DNA of 64,000 bases from Limosilactobacillus pontis (GCF_002940945.1 NZ_PNFV01000008.1:1-64000), one strand, 5' to 3'; shown: positions 46,449 to 56,294, numbered from the stretch's first letter. Made by a program: numbers and translations. The notes: generated by a model not told the origin, from the letters alone.

Positions 46449-47405
46449 ATGGCTGATCAATTAGCAGCAATTTTTGCACAAATCAAGAAATACAATAAAA
46501 TTATCATCCACCGGCATCAGCGTCCCGACCCGGATGCCATCGGCTCCCAGGTAGGGTTAGCAGAGATCTTGAAGGCCTCCTTCCCTTATAAGCAGATTTA
46601 TGTGGTCGGTAAACATATTCCAGGATTCGACTGGATTGGAACGATGGACGAGATCGATAATGAAACCTTTGACGATGCTCTAGTAATCGTTACTGACACC
46701 GCTAACGCACCGCGAATTGACGACCGACGCTTCAATAACGGGGACGAGCTGATCAAGATTGATCACCATCCAAATGACGAGCCCTTCGGTGACCTGATGT
46801 GGGTCGAACCGGATGCATCCAGCTGTTCGGAGATGATCTACGCCTTCTACCAGCACTTTGCCAAGGAGCTGAAATTGCCAAGGAATGCCGCTAGCGCTCT
46901 TTACGCTGGAATTATTGGTGATACTGGTCGCTTCCTTTATCCAGCGACGACCCCACGGACAATGCTGGTTGCTGGGGCTCTGATGGCGGCCGGGGCAGAT
47001 GCAGCTGCTATCAGCCAGCGGGAGAATGAGATTACCCTGCCCCTGGCACGTCTGTCGGCCTACGTTTACGAACACTTGACCATCCTGGACCACGGGGCGG
47101 CCTACGTCGTGCTGACCAATGATCTGCTGACCAAGTTTGGATTGAGTGAGGCTGGGACCTCTGCAGTGGTCTCCCTGCCAGGGCGGATCAAGGATGTGAC
47201 TGCCTGGGCGATCTTTGTTGAGCAGGAGGAAGGGCACTATCGGATCCGGCTACGCTCCAAGGGGCCATCCATCAATGGACTGGCTAAGAAACACAATGGT
47301 GGGGGGCACGCCCTGGCCAGCGGGGCCAAGGCCCAGGATCAGGATGAGATCAAACAGGTGATCGCTGAGCTAGATCAGCTGACGACCGATTACGCAACGA
47401 AATAA
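46449..47405 (+). CDS. nrnA: Bifunctional oligoribonuclease / pAp phosphatase NrnA
   Basis: DHH/DHHA1 phosphoesterase (318 residues) that degrades nano-RNA and 3'-phosphoadenosine 5'-phosphate. Metal motifs RPDPDAIGSQ, VTDTAN and KIDHHPND are in the N-terminal half, and GGGHALASGA of the DHHA1 domain is near the C-terminus. Followed 18 bp later by the helicase gene. Confidence 0.94.
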   Translation: MADQLAAIFAQIKKYNKIIIHRHQRPDPDAIGSQVGLAEILKASFPYKQIYVVGKHIPGFDWIGTMDEIDNETFDDALVIVTDTANAPRIDDRRFNNGDELIKIDHHPNDEPFGDLMWVEPDASSCSEMIYAFYQHFAKELKLPRNAASALYAGIIGDTGRFLYPATTPRTMLVAGALMAAGADAAAISQRENEITLPLARLSAYVYEHLTILDHGAAYVVLTNDLLTKFGLSEAGTSAVVSLPGRIKDVTAWAIFVEQEEGHYRIRLRSKGPSINGLAKKHNGGGHALASGAKAQDQDEIKQVIAELDQLTTDYATK

Positions 47406-47423
47406 CGGAGAGGAACTGACTAA

Positions 47424-48797
47424 ATGACCGAAAATAAGTTTAAGAACTTCAAGCTGCCACCGTACTTAATCAAGGCGGTGCAGGCGATCAACTTTTACCA
47501 ACCGACGCCGATTCAAGAACGGGTTATCCCGGACATTCTGAAGGGGCAGAGTGTTGTTGGCCAGTCAGCAACCGGAAGTGGGAAGACTCATGCCTTTCTA
47601 TTGCCGCTCTTTGCCCGGATTAATCCTGATGTTCAAGCGGTGCAGGCAGTCATTACCACCCCAAGCCGGGAACTAGCCTACCAGATCTATAGTGCCGCCA
47701 AGCAGCTGAATAAGTTTGCCCCACAAGCACTAACGATTCATAACTACGTTGGTGGTACCGATAAGCAGCATCAGCTTGATCAGCTGGCCCGTAAGCAGCC
47801 GCAACTGGTTATCGGAACCCCGGGACGGGTGCTTGATCTGATCAAGAGTCAGGCCCTAGATATCCATACGGCAACAATGTTTGTTGTTGATGAGGCTGAT
47901 ATGACCCTCGACATGGGCTTCTTAGAGCAAGTTGACCAGATCGCCAGTAACTTCCCAGCGGATCTTCAGATGATGGTCTTCTCAGCAACGATCCCAAAGA
48001 AGCTGCGGCCATTTTTAAAAAAGTATATGGCTAATCCCGAGGTTGAGGAGATTCCGACGCAGGCGGTCATCAACCCCGACGTGCAAAATTGGCTGATGTC
48101 GACCAAGGGTCAGGATAAGAATCAGTTGATTTACCGTCTTCTGACGATGGGTGAACCTTACCTGGCGCTCGTTTTCGCTAATACCAAAGAGCGGGTCGAA
48201 GAGTTGACTCACTATTTGGAAGAGCAAGGGCTTAAAGTTGCCATGATTCACGGTGGACTGGAAGCACGTCGACGAAAGCGGACGATGCGGCAAGTACGAA
48301 ATCTGGATTACCAGTATGTAGTAGCCACTGACCTGGCTGCTCGGGGGATTGATATCGACGGGGTTTCCCTGGTGATCAATGATGATATTCCGACTGACCT
48401 GGAATACTTCATCCATCGCGTTGGCCGGACAGGCCGCAACGGGATGACTGGGACAGCGATTACCCTTTACGCTCCGGCTGAAGATGACCTGATTGCTAAG
48501 TTGGAAGAACGGGGGATCAAGTTTGTTCCCAAGGTACTACGCAATGGTCGGCTGGTTACAACTCATGACCGGAATCGGCGGAAGAATTACCGTCGCAAGC
48601 GGGCCGAACTGGATCCATCCATGAAGGGCTTTGTTAAAAAGACCAAGAAGCGGGTTAAGCCGGGCTATAAGAAACGGATCAAACGGGCCATCAGAGAGGA
48701 CGAACAGGAAAAGCACCGACTCGAGCTTCGTCACAAGATTCGTAAAGCCAAGCGGCAACGCCAGCGGCAGCACCGTCGGGAACGGAATGCCCGTTGA
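47424..48797 (+). CDS. DEAD-box RNA helicase (CshB-like)
   Basis: 457 residues. Q motif FYQPTPIQERV, motif I ATGSGKT, motif II DEAD (VVDEADMTLD), motif III SAT and motif VI HRVGRTGR. The C-terminus is extremely basic (Arg/Lys-rich from about 385), typical of helicases acting on rRNA or cold-induced mRNA structures. Its last codons overlap the -35 box of the alaS promoter. Confidence 0.93.
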   Translation: MTENKFKNFKLPPYLIKAVQAINFYQPTPIQERVIPDILKGQSVVGQSATGSGKTHAFLLPLFARINPDVQAVQAVITTPSRELAYQIYSAAKQLNKFAPQALTIHNYVGGTDKQHQLDQLARKQPQLVIGTPGRVLDLIKSQALDIHTATMFVVDEADMTLDMGFLEQVDQIASNFPADLQMMVFSATIPKKLRPFLKKYMANPEVEEIPTQAVINPDVQNWLMSTKGQDKNQLIYRLLTMGEPYLALVFANTKERVEELTHYLEEQGLKVAMIHGGLEARRRKRTMRQVRNLDYQYVVATDLAARGIDIDGVSLVINDDIPTDLEYFIHRVGRTGRNGMTGTAITLYAPAEDDLIAKLEERGIKFVPKVLRNGRLVTTHDRNRRKNYRRKRAELDPSMKGFVKKTKKRVKPGYKKRIKRAIREDEQEKHRLELRHKIRKAKRQRQRQHRRERNAR

Positions 48798-48822
48798 TTT
48801 TGGCGGACAAGTTCGCTATAAT
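48794..48822 (+). promoter_or_regulatory. alaS promoter, overlapping the helicase stop codon
   Basis: TTGATT (48794-48799), 17-bp spacer, TATAAT (48817-48822). The TGA of the upstream gene lies inside the -35 hexamer. Confidence 0.8.
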
Positions 48823-48830
48823 ATGACTCG

Positions 48831-49040
48831 TTTGGGACATGCCGGCCAGGTACGATTTTCAGAAACGGTTGGGTTGCTGTGACGACCGATGAATACCTGG
48901 CGGGTGCTCCCCATTCATAAAATTTGATATTCAACTCGGCCAATGTCGAGAAATAAGAGGTAAACGAAATCCATCGTTGCAAGCAGAGTGGTACCGCGTC
49001 GTCCGGCGTCTCTGATCGCAAGGATGGATTTTGTTTTGGA
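48831..49040 (+). promoter_or_regulatory. T-box riboswitch of alaS, atypical Stem I
   Basis: The T-box core GAGTGGTACCGCG is clear at 48986-48998. The terminator pairs AAATCCATC.TTGC (48967-48980) and AGAG with CTCT.GCAA.GATGGATTT (49009-49033), followed by TTTTG. Upstream, one long imperfect stem (48833-48852 with 48894-48912) replaces the usual Stem I; the GAAU-codon-CUC pattern seen in the valS and His leaders is absent. A bulged GCT (Ala) at 48906-48908 is the best specifier candidate. Confidence 0.8.
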
Positions 49041-49052
49041 AAGGGAGATACT

Positions 49053-51707
49053 ATGAAAGAATTAAAGAAGCTGAATAGTGCTCAGGTTCGGCGGATGTAT
49101 CTAAAGTTCTTTGAGGAACATGGGCATAAGATCATGCCAAGTGCGTCACTGGTTCCAGTCAATGACCCAACCCTGCTTTGGATCAACTCTGGGGTGGCTA
49201 CGATGAAGAAATACTTCGATGGCAAGGTTGTGCCGGAGAACCCACGGATGACTTCATCTCAGAAGAGTATTCGAACCAATGATATTGAAAATGTGGGAAA
49301 AACTGCCCGTCACCACACCATGTTCGAGATGCTGGGGAACTTCTCCGTTGGTGATTACTTCAAGAATGAGGTTATTCCTTGGGCCTGGGAACTGTTGACC
49401 AGTGACAAGTGGTTTGGGTTTGATCCCGAACGGCTCTACATCACCTATTACCCAAAGGATCATGATGCTTACAACAGATGGCGTGAGGTTGGAGTAGCCA
49501 AGGATCACCTGATTCCGGATGAGGACAACTTCTGGGATATTGGTCAAGGGCCATCTGGTCCAGATACCGAGATTTTCTACGATCGTGGGCAGGAATTTAA
49601 CAACCTGGCCGATGACGATCCTGAGAACTACCCAGGTGGGGAAAATGAACGTTACCTAGAGATCTGGAATATTGTCTTCAGTCAGTTCAATCATACCCCT
49701 GAAGATACCTACGAGCCGCTGCCCCACAAGAACATTGATACCGGAATGGGGCTTGAGCGGGTGGTTTCCATCTTTGAAAACGCCCCAACTAACTTTGAAA
49801 CCGACCTCTTTATGCCACTGATCAAGCAGACTGAGCAGTTCAGCGGGACGAAGAAATATGGTGAGAACAAGGAAGATGATATCCAGTTCAAGATTATCGC
49901 CGACCACATTCGGACGATTACTTTTGCTATCGGGGATGGTGCCTTACCATCCAACATGGGTCGGGGTTACGTCATCCGGCGTCTGTTGCGGCGGGCCGTA
50001 GTGGCTGGCAAGAAGCTGGGCATCGACGAGCCATTCCTGGCCAAGATGGTTCCAACAGTTGGTAAGATCATGCAGGACTACTATCCAGATGTTCTGGAAA
50101 ATGCCGACTACATTGCTTCTGTCATCAAGTCCGAGGAAGATCGTTTTAGCGCAACCCTGAATGGCGGTCTGAACCTACTGAACAACGTAATCGCTGAGGC
50201 CAAGAAGAATGGTACTAACGAGATCGATGGCAAGACTGCCTTTAAGCTCTACGATACTTACGGCTTTCCAATTGAGCTGACCAAGGAATATGCTGGCGAT
50301 GAAGGCCTGACGGTTGATCAAAAAGGATTTGAGGCCGCGATGATCGAGCAGCAGAACCGGGCTCGTAACGCTCGTGATATGGATAATGGAATGGGAGTTC
50401 AGACTGACCTGTGGACCGACTTTAAGGAAGCAAGTAAGTATGTCGGCTATACCGACCTGAGTGTTGATAACGCCAAGGTGATCGGTCTTGCTCACGACGG
50501 TAAGCAGGCAGATTCTGCCAATGTTGATGATAAGAACATTGAGGTTATCTTTGACGTTACCCCATTCTACGCCGAGATGGGTGGTCAAGTAGCCGACACC
50601 GGTGATATCATCGATAATTATGGCAAGAAGATTGGCCGGGTTGTCGACGTTCAGCACGCTCCAAACCAGCAGAATTTGCACCGGGTTGAATTGACGGCAC
50701 CAATCAAGAAGGGGGCCCGTTACAAGCTGGTTGTTGACCGGCTCCGTCACCTGAAAATTGAGAAGAACCATACTGCTACCCACCTGTTGGATCAGGCCCT
50801 GCGTAACGTCTTGGGTGGACACACCCAGCAGGCCGGCTCCCTGGTTGAAGAGCATTACCTGCGCTTCGACTTTAACCACTTCGGTCAGGTCACGGCCAAG
50901 GATTTGCGGGCGGTTGAACAGATGGTCAACGAGCAGATTTGGAAGGAAATTCCAGTCAAGACCGTTGAAACCGACATTGACTCGGCCAAGGAGATGGGAG
51001 CTATCGCCCTCTTCTCTGATAAGTATGGTGACAAGGTTCGGGTTGTTAAGATTGGCGATTACAACACTGAATTCTGTGGTGGTGACCATGTCAAGAACAC
51101 CAATGAGCTCGGTCTCTTCAAGATTGTCTCTGAAGGTGGGGTTGGTGCTGGCGTTCGGCGGATTGAAGCCGTTACTTCCAGCGACGCCTTCAAGTTCTTG
51201 CAGGATCGGGACAACCTGCTGAATCAGACGGCTGACGAACTGAAGACTGCCCAGATCAAGGAGGTTCCTCACCAGGTCGCTGCTCTTCAGGCGGAATTAA
51301 AGGAAACTCAAAAGAAGAGTGCGGCTCTTGAAGCTAAGATTGCGGCTCAGCAGGCCAACAACGTCTTCGAGAACGTTCAGGATACCAAGCAGGGGACGCT
51401 AATTGCCGCCGAGGTCAAGGTAGCCGGGATGGGACAACTCCGGCAGCTGGCTGATAGCTGGCGGGCTAAGCAGCTCTCCGACGTGCTGGTCCTTGGTACG
51501 GCCAACGACGGCAAGGCTAACCTGCTGGTTGCTGTCAGCGACGACAAGGTTAAGGGCGGCATGAAAGCCGGCGACTTGATCAAGTCGATTGCTAAAGCCA
51601 TCAACGGTGGTGGCGGTGGACGGCCAAACCTTGCCCAGGCTGGTGGTAAGAACCCAGCCGGGATTCAGGATGCTCTGAAGCTTGCTAAGGAATACATGGA
51701 TAAGTAG
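49053..51707 (+). CDS. alaS: Alanyl-tRNA synthetase
   Basis: Class II synthetase (884 residues). N-terminal catalytic core, tRNA recognition, editing domain with the zinc motif HTATH near residue 570 and CGGDH near 673, then a coiled coil (KETQKKSAALEAKIAAQQ) and the glycine-rich C-terminal domain (NGGGGGRPNLAQAGG). GAAAGGGAG precedes the ATG. Confidence 0.97.
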   Translation: MKELKKLNSAQVRRMYLKFFEEHGHKIMPSASLVPVNDPTLLWINSGVATMKKYFDGKVVPENPRMTSSQKSIRTNDIENVGKTARHHTMFEMLGNFSVGDYFKNEVIPWAWELLTSDKWFGFDPERLYITYYPKDHDAYNRWREVGVAKDHLIPDEDNFWDIGQGPSGPDTEIFYDRGQEFNNLADDDPENYPGGENERYLEIWNIVFSQFNHTPEDTYEPLPHKNIDTGMGLERVVSIFENAPTNFETDLFMPLIKQTEQFSGTKKYGENKEDDIQFKIIADHIRTITFAIGDGALPSNMGRGYVIRRLLRRAVVAGKKLGIDEPFLAKMVPTVGKIMQDYYPDVLENADYIASVIKSEEDRFSATLNGGLNLLNNVIAEAKKNGTNEIDGKTAFKLYDTYGFPIELTKEYAGDEGLTVDQKGFEAAMIEQQNRARNARDMDNGMGVQTDLWTDFKEASKYVGYTDLSVDNAKVIGLAHDGKQADSANVDDKNIEVIFDVTPFYAEMGGQVADTGDIIDNYGKKIGRVVDVQHAPNQQNLHRVELTAPIKKGARYKLVVDRLRHLKIEKNHTATHLLDQALRNVLGGHTQQAGSLVEEHYLRFDFNHFGQVTAKDLRAVEQMVNEQIWKEIPVKTVETDIDSAKEMGAIALFSDKYGDKVRVVKIGDYNTEFCGGDHVKNTNELGLFKIVSEGGVGAGVRRIEAVTSSDAFKFLQDRDNLLNQTADELKTAQIKEVPHQVAALQAELKETQKKSAALEAKIAAQQANNVFENVQDTKQGTLIAAEVKVAGMGQLRQLADSWRAKQLSDVLVLGTANDGKANLLVAVSDDKVKGGMKAGDLIKSIAKAINGGGGGRPNLAQAGGKNPAGIQDALKLAKEYMDK

Positions 51708-51716
51708 TATTGCTTG

Positions 51717-51762
51717 AAAGGCAATCAGCTGGTAGGGATGCCAGCAGGTTGCCTTTCTTTAT
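51717..51762 (+). terminator. alaS terminator
   Basis: AAAGGCAA and CTGG pair with CCAG and TTGCCTTT around a short loop, followed by CTTTATTATT. Confidence 0.85.
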
Positions 51763-51781
51763 TATTCATTGGGCCTCATAA

Positions 51782-51810
51782 TTGTGATTTATTGATATTT
51801 ATAGTAGAAT
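51782..51810 (+). promoter_or_regulatory. Promoter of ireB-ruvX operon
   Basis: TTGTGA (51782-51787), 17-bp spacer, TAGAAT (51805-51810). Confidence 0.7.
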
Positions 51811-51844
51811 GTATAGCTAAGAGACTAGTCGGAGGTGACGATTA

Positions 51845-52114
51845 ATGACTACCAATAATGATGAAACGATGTTCTATGACTTTGGTCAGGAACGGCAAAA
51901 AAATATCAAGGAGACCCTCAAGACAGTATACGAATCCTTAGAGGAGAAGGGTTATAACCCAATCAACCAGATCGTGGGCTATCTCCTTTCTGGTGACCCC
52001 GCATACATTCCCCGTTTAAATGATGCCCGGAACTTGATCCGTCAGCACGAACGCGATGAGATTATTGAGGAGTTAGTTGTGTCATATCTGAAGAATAATG
52101 GTGAGACTAAATGA
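51845..52114 (+). CDS. ireB: IreB family regulatory phosphoprotein (UPF0297)
   Basis: 89 residues. It has the family start [13 protein letters not shown] and the core [20 protein letters not shown]. In Enterococcus, IreB is a substrate of the Ser/Thr kinase IreK and affects cephalosporin resistance; the N-terminal threonines are the expected phosphorylation sites. GGAGGTGA precedes the ATG, and its end overlaps ruvX by 4 bases. alaS-ireB-ruvX-DUF1292 is a widely conserved Firmicutes order. Confidence 0.92.
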   Translation: MTTNNDETMFYDFGQERQKNIKETLKTVYESLEEKGYNPINQIVGYLLSGDPAYIPRLNDARNLIRQHERDEIIEELVVSYLKNNGETK

Positions 52115-52554
52115 GATTGATGGGGCTAGATGTTGGCTCAAAGACGGTTGGGATCGCGGTTAGTGATCCTTTAGGCTGGACAGCACAGGCAGTGGAGATT
52201 ATCCCCATTGATGAGGATAACGCAGTCTTTGGGATTGATCGCGTTGCTGAGCTGGTGGTCAAGGAGCAGGTGGCCGGGTTTGTGGTTGGCCTGCCAAAGA
52301 ACATGAACAACACGGAAGGGCCGCGAGTAGATGCTTCTAAGCACTATGGCGAGCTCCTCGCACAGCGCTTTCCTGATATTCCCATTGATTTCCAAGATGA
52401 ACGTCTAACCACTGTCGAGGCGCACCGAATGCTGGTTGAGGAAGCCGATATCTCCCGGGCCAAGCAGAAAAAGGTGATCGATGAAGTTGCAGCCACCTTT
52501 ATCCTGCAGAGTTACCTGGATCGTCACGGCCGTTTAGTCCAGAAATTGAAATAA
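52111..52554 (+). CDS. ruvX: Holliday junction resolvase-like YqgF/RuvX
   Basis: 147 residues, RNase H-like fold. [19 protein letters not shown] carries the first catalytic Asp, [11 protein letters not shown] and DERLTTVEA follow, and the last Asp lies in [12 protein letters not shown]. In E. coli YqgF processes pre-16S rRNA; the resolvase role is less certain. ATG overlaps the ireB end (ATGA-type). Confidence 0.93.
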   Translation: MRLMGLDVGSKTVGIAVSDPLGWTAQAVEIIPIDEDNAVFGIDRVAELVVKEQVAGFVVGLPKNMNNTEGPRVDASKHYGELLAQRFPDIPIDFQDERLTTVEAHRMLVEEADISRAKQKKVIDEVAATFILQSYLDRHGRLVQKLK

Positions 52555-52567
52555 GGATGAATTAATT

Positions 52568-52870
52568 ATGAGTAAACAACAAGCTAATAACGATGAAAAC
52601 TTAATTACTCTGATCGACGAGAATGGCAACGAGCAGCTCTTTAAGGAACTGTTTACCTTTGACTCTGATGATTATGGCAAGTCCTACATCTTCATCTATC
52701 CTGCCGAACAGGAGAATGATGATTCAGTTGACATTCAGGCTTATATCGTGGCGGATAACGAAGACGGCGATGGACAAGACCTGGTACCAATCGAGGATGA
52801 TAAGGAATGGGACATGGTTGAACAGGTCTTAAACACCTTTCTCGATGATGACGGGAACTTCAATGCTTAA
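52568..52870 (+). CDS. DUF1292 protein (UPF0473, YrzB)
   Basis: Very acidic 100-residue protein. The family pattern [21 protein letters not shown] and GKSYIFIYP is present. Unknown function, always near ireB and ruvX. Confidence 0.9.
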   Translation: MSKQQANNDENLITLIDENGNEQLFKELFTFDSDDYGKSYIFIYPAEQENDDSVDIQAYIVADNEDGDGQDLVPIEDDKEWDMVEQVLNTFLDDDGNFNA

Positions 52871-52886
52871 TAAATAGCGAGTAATC

Positions 52887-52922
52887 GGGAAGTGACAGCC
52901 GCGGCGCTGCTACTTCCCTTTT
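52887..52922 (+). terminator. Terminator after the DUF1292 gene
   Basis: GGGAAGT, inner pairing around GCCGCGGC, ACTTCCC with TTTT. Confidence 0.85.
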
Positions 52923-52941
52923 CTATCAAACGGGTAATAAC

Positions 52942-53469
52942 ATGATTCTAACAACGTTGATTATTTTAATTATGATTGGCTGCTTCATTAATGGCCGTCG
53001 GCGTGGGTTACTGATGATGGTCCTGTACGCTGGAACCTACCTGATCAGCTGGTTAGTTGCTAAGTGGGGAGCACAGACAATTGGTGGCGGATTGAGCGGG
53101 ATGCTGCCCGATGTCAGCCATAGTGCGGCCTACTCGACGACTGTGCTGAAGGCGGTCGACAACAACGTCTTTTTCTACAATGGGATTGCCTTTTTGGTGA
53201 TCTTCACTTTGGTTTCAATCCTCTGTCACTGGGGAATCAGCAAACTACGCTGGATTAAGTGTCTGCCGGTGATCGGGACCTTTGACCAATTGGCCGGGGG
53301 AATTTTGTCGTTGGCGATTGGCTACGTGGTGATCTACGTGGCTCTGGTGATTCTCCAGCTATGGCCGGCTGGTTGGTGGCAGTTGCAGTTAGCCAACTCG
53401 GGCCTGGCCCAGTTCATGATTAACCAGACCCCAGGCCTGGCCCAGCTGATGCTTAATACGCTTAAATAA
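52942..53469 (+). CDS. CvpA family membrane protein
   Basis: 175 residues, four hydrophobic helices (LTTLIILIMIGCFINGRRRG at the N-terminus with the typical GxxxGRRRG), CvpA/colicin V production family. Function in Gram-positive bacteria is unclear. It lies 13 bp before mutS2. The ribosome binding site is poor (ACGGGT). Confidence 0.82.
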   Translation: MILTTLIILIMIGCFINGRRRGLLMMVLYAGTYLISWLVAKWGAQTIGGGLSGMLPDVSHSAAYSTTVLKAVDNNVFFYNGIAFLVIFTLVSILCHWGISKLRWIKCLPVIGTFDQLAGGILSLAIGYVVIYVALVILQLWPAGWWQLQLANSGLAQFMINQTPGLAQLMLNTLK

Positions 53470-53482
53470 AGGAAGAATGAGA

Positions 53483-55852
53483 ATGAATCACAAGATTACG
53501 GAAACATTAGAATTTGCGCGTGTCAAGGGGATGCTGGCCCGTTACCTGGTTTCAGCGGCCGGCCATCACGAACTGGAACACATGGCGCCTCAGGGGGATT
53601 ATGACCGTGTCCAACGCTACCTGACGGAAACAACTGACGGAGCCGATATTCTGCGCCTGGAAGGCGGTATCCCGATTCCTAAATTGGCCGATATCCAGCC
53701 GCAGATGAAGCGGCTCAAGATTGGTGCCAACCTGAACGGGACGGAACTGGCCCAGATTACTAAGGTTTTGCAGACCAGCATGAGCGTGAAAAACTTCTTC
53801 GACCAGATGCGGGAGAAGAAGATCAAACTCCGCGTTCTCGACCAGCTGGTGGATCGGTTGATAACTATTCCGTCGATCACCCAGCGCTTGGTTCGGTCGG
53901 TGGACCCGGATGGCCGGTTGAACGATGAGGCTTCTAGCAAGCTGCACGGGATCCGGCAGCTGATCGTTAAGACCGAGGGGGAGATCCATCAGCAGATGGA
54001 ACATTACACTCGGGGGAAGGGGGCCAAGTATCTCAGTGAACCGGTAGTAACGATTCGAAACGATCGCTACGTTGTGCCAGCCCTGGCCCGTTACCGCAAT
54101 AAGCTTGGTGGGGTCGTCCATGATCAAAGTGCCAGTGGCCAGACCCTCTACATCGAACCAGCTGGGGTGGTTGAGTATAACAACCGTCTCCGCCAGGCTC
54201 AGATTGAGGAGCGCCAGGAAATGCTACGGATCTTAGCCGAACTGTCAGCCCTGATTGCTCCTTATCGTCACGACATTCAAAACAATGAGCGGGTACTGGG
54301 AAAGCTTGACTTCATTAACGCTAAGGCAGCCTTGGCCCACGATATGAAGGCTAGTCTGCCCCTGTTGAGCCAGGAGAACCATGTTAACCTCCGTCATGCC
54401 CGTCACCCCTTGATTGATCCACACAAGGTAGTGCCTAACGACATCAAGGTTGGCGACGACTACCAGGCAATTGTGATTACAGGTCCTAATACTGGTGGGA
54501 AAACGATCACCCTGAAGACGTTCGGGTTAATTCAGCTGATGGGACAATCGGGGCTCTTCATTCCTGCCGAGGAGGGGAGCACGATTGGTGTCTTTGACAA
54601 TATCTTCGCCGACATCGGGGATGAGCAATCATTAGAGCAGAACCTGTCGACCTTTTCGGGACACATGGACAATGTGAAGGCAATCCTCGAGCAGGTTACT
54701 AACCGGAGCCTGGTCCTGCTGGACGAACTAGGGGCTGGGACCGACCCGAAGGAGGGGGCGGCCCTGGCGATGGCAATTCTTGATCAACTCGGCAGCAAGG
54801 GGAGTACGGTCGTTATCACGACCCACTACCCGGAACTAAAGGTTTATGGTTACGACCGCGCTAAGACGATCAACGCCAGTATGGAGTTTGACCAAGAAAC
54901 TCTTCAGCCGACCTACCGGCTTCTATTAGGGATTCCCGGTCGGTCCAACGGGATTGAGATCGCCCAACGACTGGGAATTGATTCGACTGTGATTGACGAG
55001 GCCCGTTCCCTAGTCAGTGACGATAGTCAGGAACTCAATCAGATGATTGGTGACCTGGTAGCCCAACGCAAGGCCGCTCGCGAAGAGAATGAGCGCCTGA
55101 GCAAGCTGGTGACGGCCAATGAACGGACCCAAAAGGAGCTGGATGAGAAGCTGAACCGGTTTAACGAGCAGCGTGATAAACTCTTCGACCAAGCTCGTTC
55201 TCAGGCCAACCACCAGGTATCGATGGCCAAGCGCAAGGCTAACAGCATTATTCACCACCTCCGTCAACTGGAGGTTCAACAGGGGGCAAATGTTAAGGAA
55301 AATCAGCTGATCGACGCTCAAGGAGCCTTAAACGCCCTGCACCAGGAGAATCCGCACCTTAAGCATAACAGCGTTCTCAAGCGGGCTAAGGCCAAGCACG
55401 ACCTTCATGTTGGAGATGCTGTCTTAGTCAAGTCCTATGGTCAATACGGTGAACTTCTTGACAAGCGGGGAAAGCATAAGTGGGAGGTTCAGATTGGAAT
55501 CCTCAAGATGGAGATTGATGAGCATGACCTAGAGAAGGTTACCAAGAAGGAACTACCGAAGGAGAAAAACAAGCGGCGAACGAGTGCCGTGCATACCACC
55601 CAGACCCGCCGTACGTCGGCCCGGCTCGACCTGCGTGGTCACCGCTACGAGCAAGCGATGAGTGAACTTAGCGACTTTATTGACCACGCCCTTTTGAACA
55701 ACCTGTCCTCGGTCACCATCATCCACGGGAAGGGAACCGGGGCCCTGCGGAAGGGGACCCAACAATATCTGCAGAGCAACCCGCGGGTCAAGTCTTTCTC
55801 CTATGCTGCCCCGAATAATGGTGGCGATGGGGCGACGATTGTCAACCTATAG
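53483..55852 (+). CDS. mutS2: Endonuclease MutS2
   Basis: 789 residues. MutS-like core ATPase with GPNTGGKTITLKT (Walker A), LLDELGAGTDPKEG (Walker B/signature), a long coiled coil (about 510-620), a KOW-like segment, and a C-terminal Smr nuclease domain (LDLRGHRYEQA, IIHGKGTGALR). It lacks the mismatch-recognition domain. Roles reported: suppression of recombination and rescue of collided ribosomes. ATG 53483 has AAAGGAAG 7 bases upstream; ATG 53477 is too close. Confidence 0.95.
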   Translation: MNHKITETLEFARVKGMLARYLVSAAGHHELEHMAPQGDYDRVQRYLTETTDGADILRLEGGIPIPKLADIQPQMKRLKIGANLNGTELAQITKVLQTSMSVKNFFDQMREKKIKLRVLDQLVDRLITIPSITQRLVRSVDPDGRLNDEASSKLHGIRQLIVKTEGEIHQQMEHYTRGKGAKYLSEPVVTIRNDRYVVPALARYRNKLGGVVHDQSASGQTLYIEPAGVVEYNNRLRQAQIEERQEMLRILAELSALIAPYRHDIQNNERVLGKLDFINAKAALAHDMKASLPLLSQENHVNLRHARHPLIDPHKVVPNDIKVGDDYQAIVITGPNTGGKTITLKTFGLIQLMGQSGLFIPAEEGSTIGVFDNIFADIGDEQSLEQNLSTFSGHMDNVKAILEQVTNRSLVLLDELGAGTDPKEGAALAMAILDQLGSKGSTVVITTHYPELKVYGYDRAKTINASMEFDQETLQPTYRLLLGIPGRSNGIEIAQRLGIDSTVIDEARSLVSDDSQELNQMIGDLVAQRKAAREENERLSKLVTANERTQKELDEKLNRFNEQRDKLFDQARSQANHQVSMAKRKANSIIHHLRQLEVQQGANVKENQLIDAQGALNALHQENPHLKHNSVLKRAKAKHDLHVGDAVLVKSYGQYGELLDKRGKHKWEVQIGILKMEIDEHDLEKVTKKELPKEKNKRRTSAVHTTQTRRTSARLDLRGHRYEQAMSELSDFIDHALLNNLSSVTIIHGKGTGALRKGTQQYLQSNPRVKSFSYAAPNNGGDGATIVNL

Positions 55853-55879
55853 TTTACCGAATAAAAGTAAGCAGTAATC

Positions 55880-55908
55880 GTGACAGGCCTGCCTGTCTCT
55901 GCTAGAAT
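55880..55908 (+). promoter_or_regulatory. trxA promoter with inverted repeat in the spacer
   Basis: GTGACA (55880-55885), 17-bp spacer, TAGAAT (55903-55908). The perfect repeat ACAGGC-CT-GCCTGT (55883-55896) overlaps the -35 and spacer. Confidence 0.6.
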
Positions 55909-55940
55909 AAAAGTAATCAATTCGATAGGAGGACGAGCAA

Positions 55941-56255
55941 ATGGCTGTTAACGTAACAACTGACCAAAGCTTTGAACAGGACACGGCCACCGGGGTTGCC
56001 TTGATCGATTTCTGGGCAACCTGGTGCGGTCCATGTCGGATGCAATCACCAGTAGTTGAGGCATTATCCGAGGAGATGCCAGAAGTTAATTTCTTCAAAC
56101 TGGACGTTGACCAGAATCCGGCTACCGCTCAGCAATTCCGGATCATGAGCATTCCAACCTTAATGATTAAGAAAGATGGTCAGGTGGTTGACCAGATTGT
56201 CGGTTATCATCCAAAAGAACAGTTGCAGCAGATCCTGCAACAATACACAGCATAA
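55941..56255 (+). CDS. trxA: Thioredoxin
   Basis: 104 residues, classical thioredoxin with WCGPC active site (near residues 29-33), cis-proline in SIPTLM and the FWATWC start. Reduces cytosolic disulfides. AGGAGG lies before the ATG. Single gene between its promoter and a bidirectional terminator. Confidence 0.97.
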   Translation: MAVNVTTDQSFEQDTATGVALIDFWATWCGPCRMQSPVVEALSEEMPEVNFFKLDVDQNPATAQQFRIMSIPTLMIKKDGQVVDQIVGYHPKEQLQQILQQYTA

Positions 56256-56256
56256 G

Positions 56257-56293
56257 TAAAAGACCTGGTGAGCTAATTTCACCAGGTCTTTTG
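56257..56293. terminator. Bidirectional terminator between trxA and the yslB-like gene
   Basis: AAAAGACCTGGTGA, a short loop, TCACCAGGTCTTTT. Confidence 0.9.
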
Positions 56294-56294
56294 C

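Noticed and set aside
50175..51272. 365-residue minus-strand ORF opposite alaS
   Set aside because: Antisense shadow of a conserved synthetase; no upstream ribosome site and no plausible protein.
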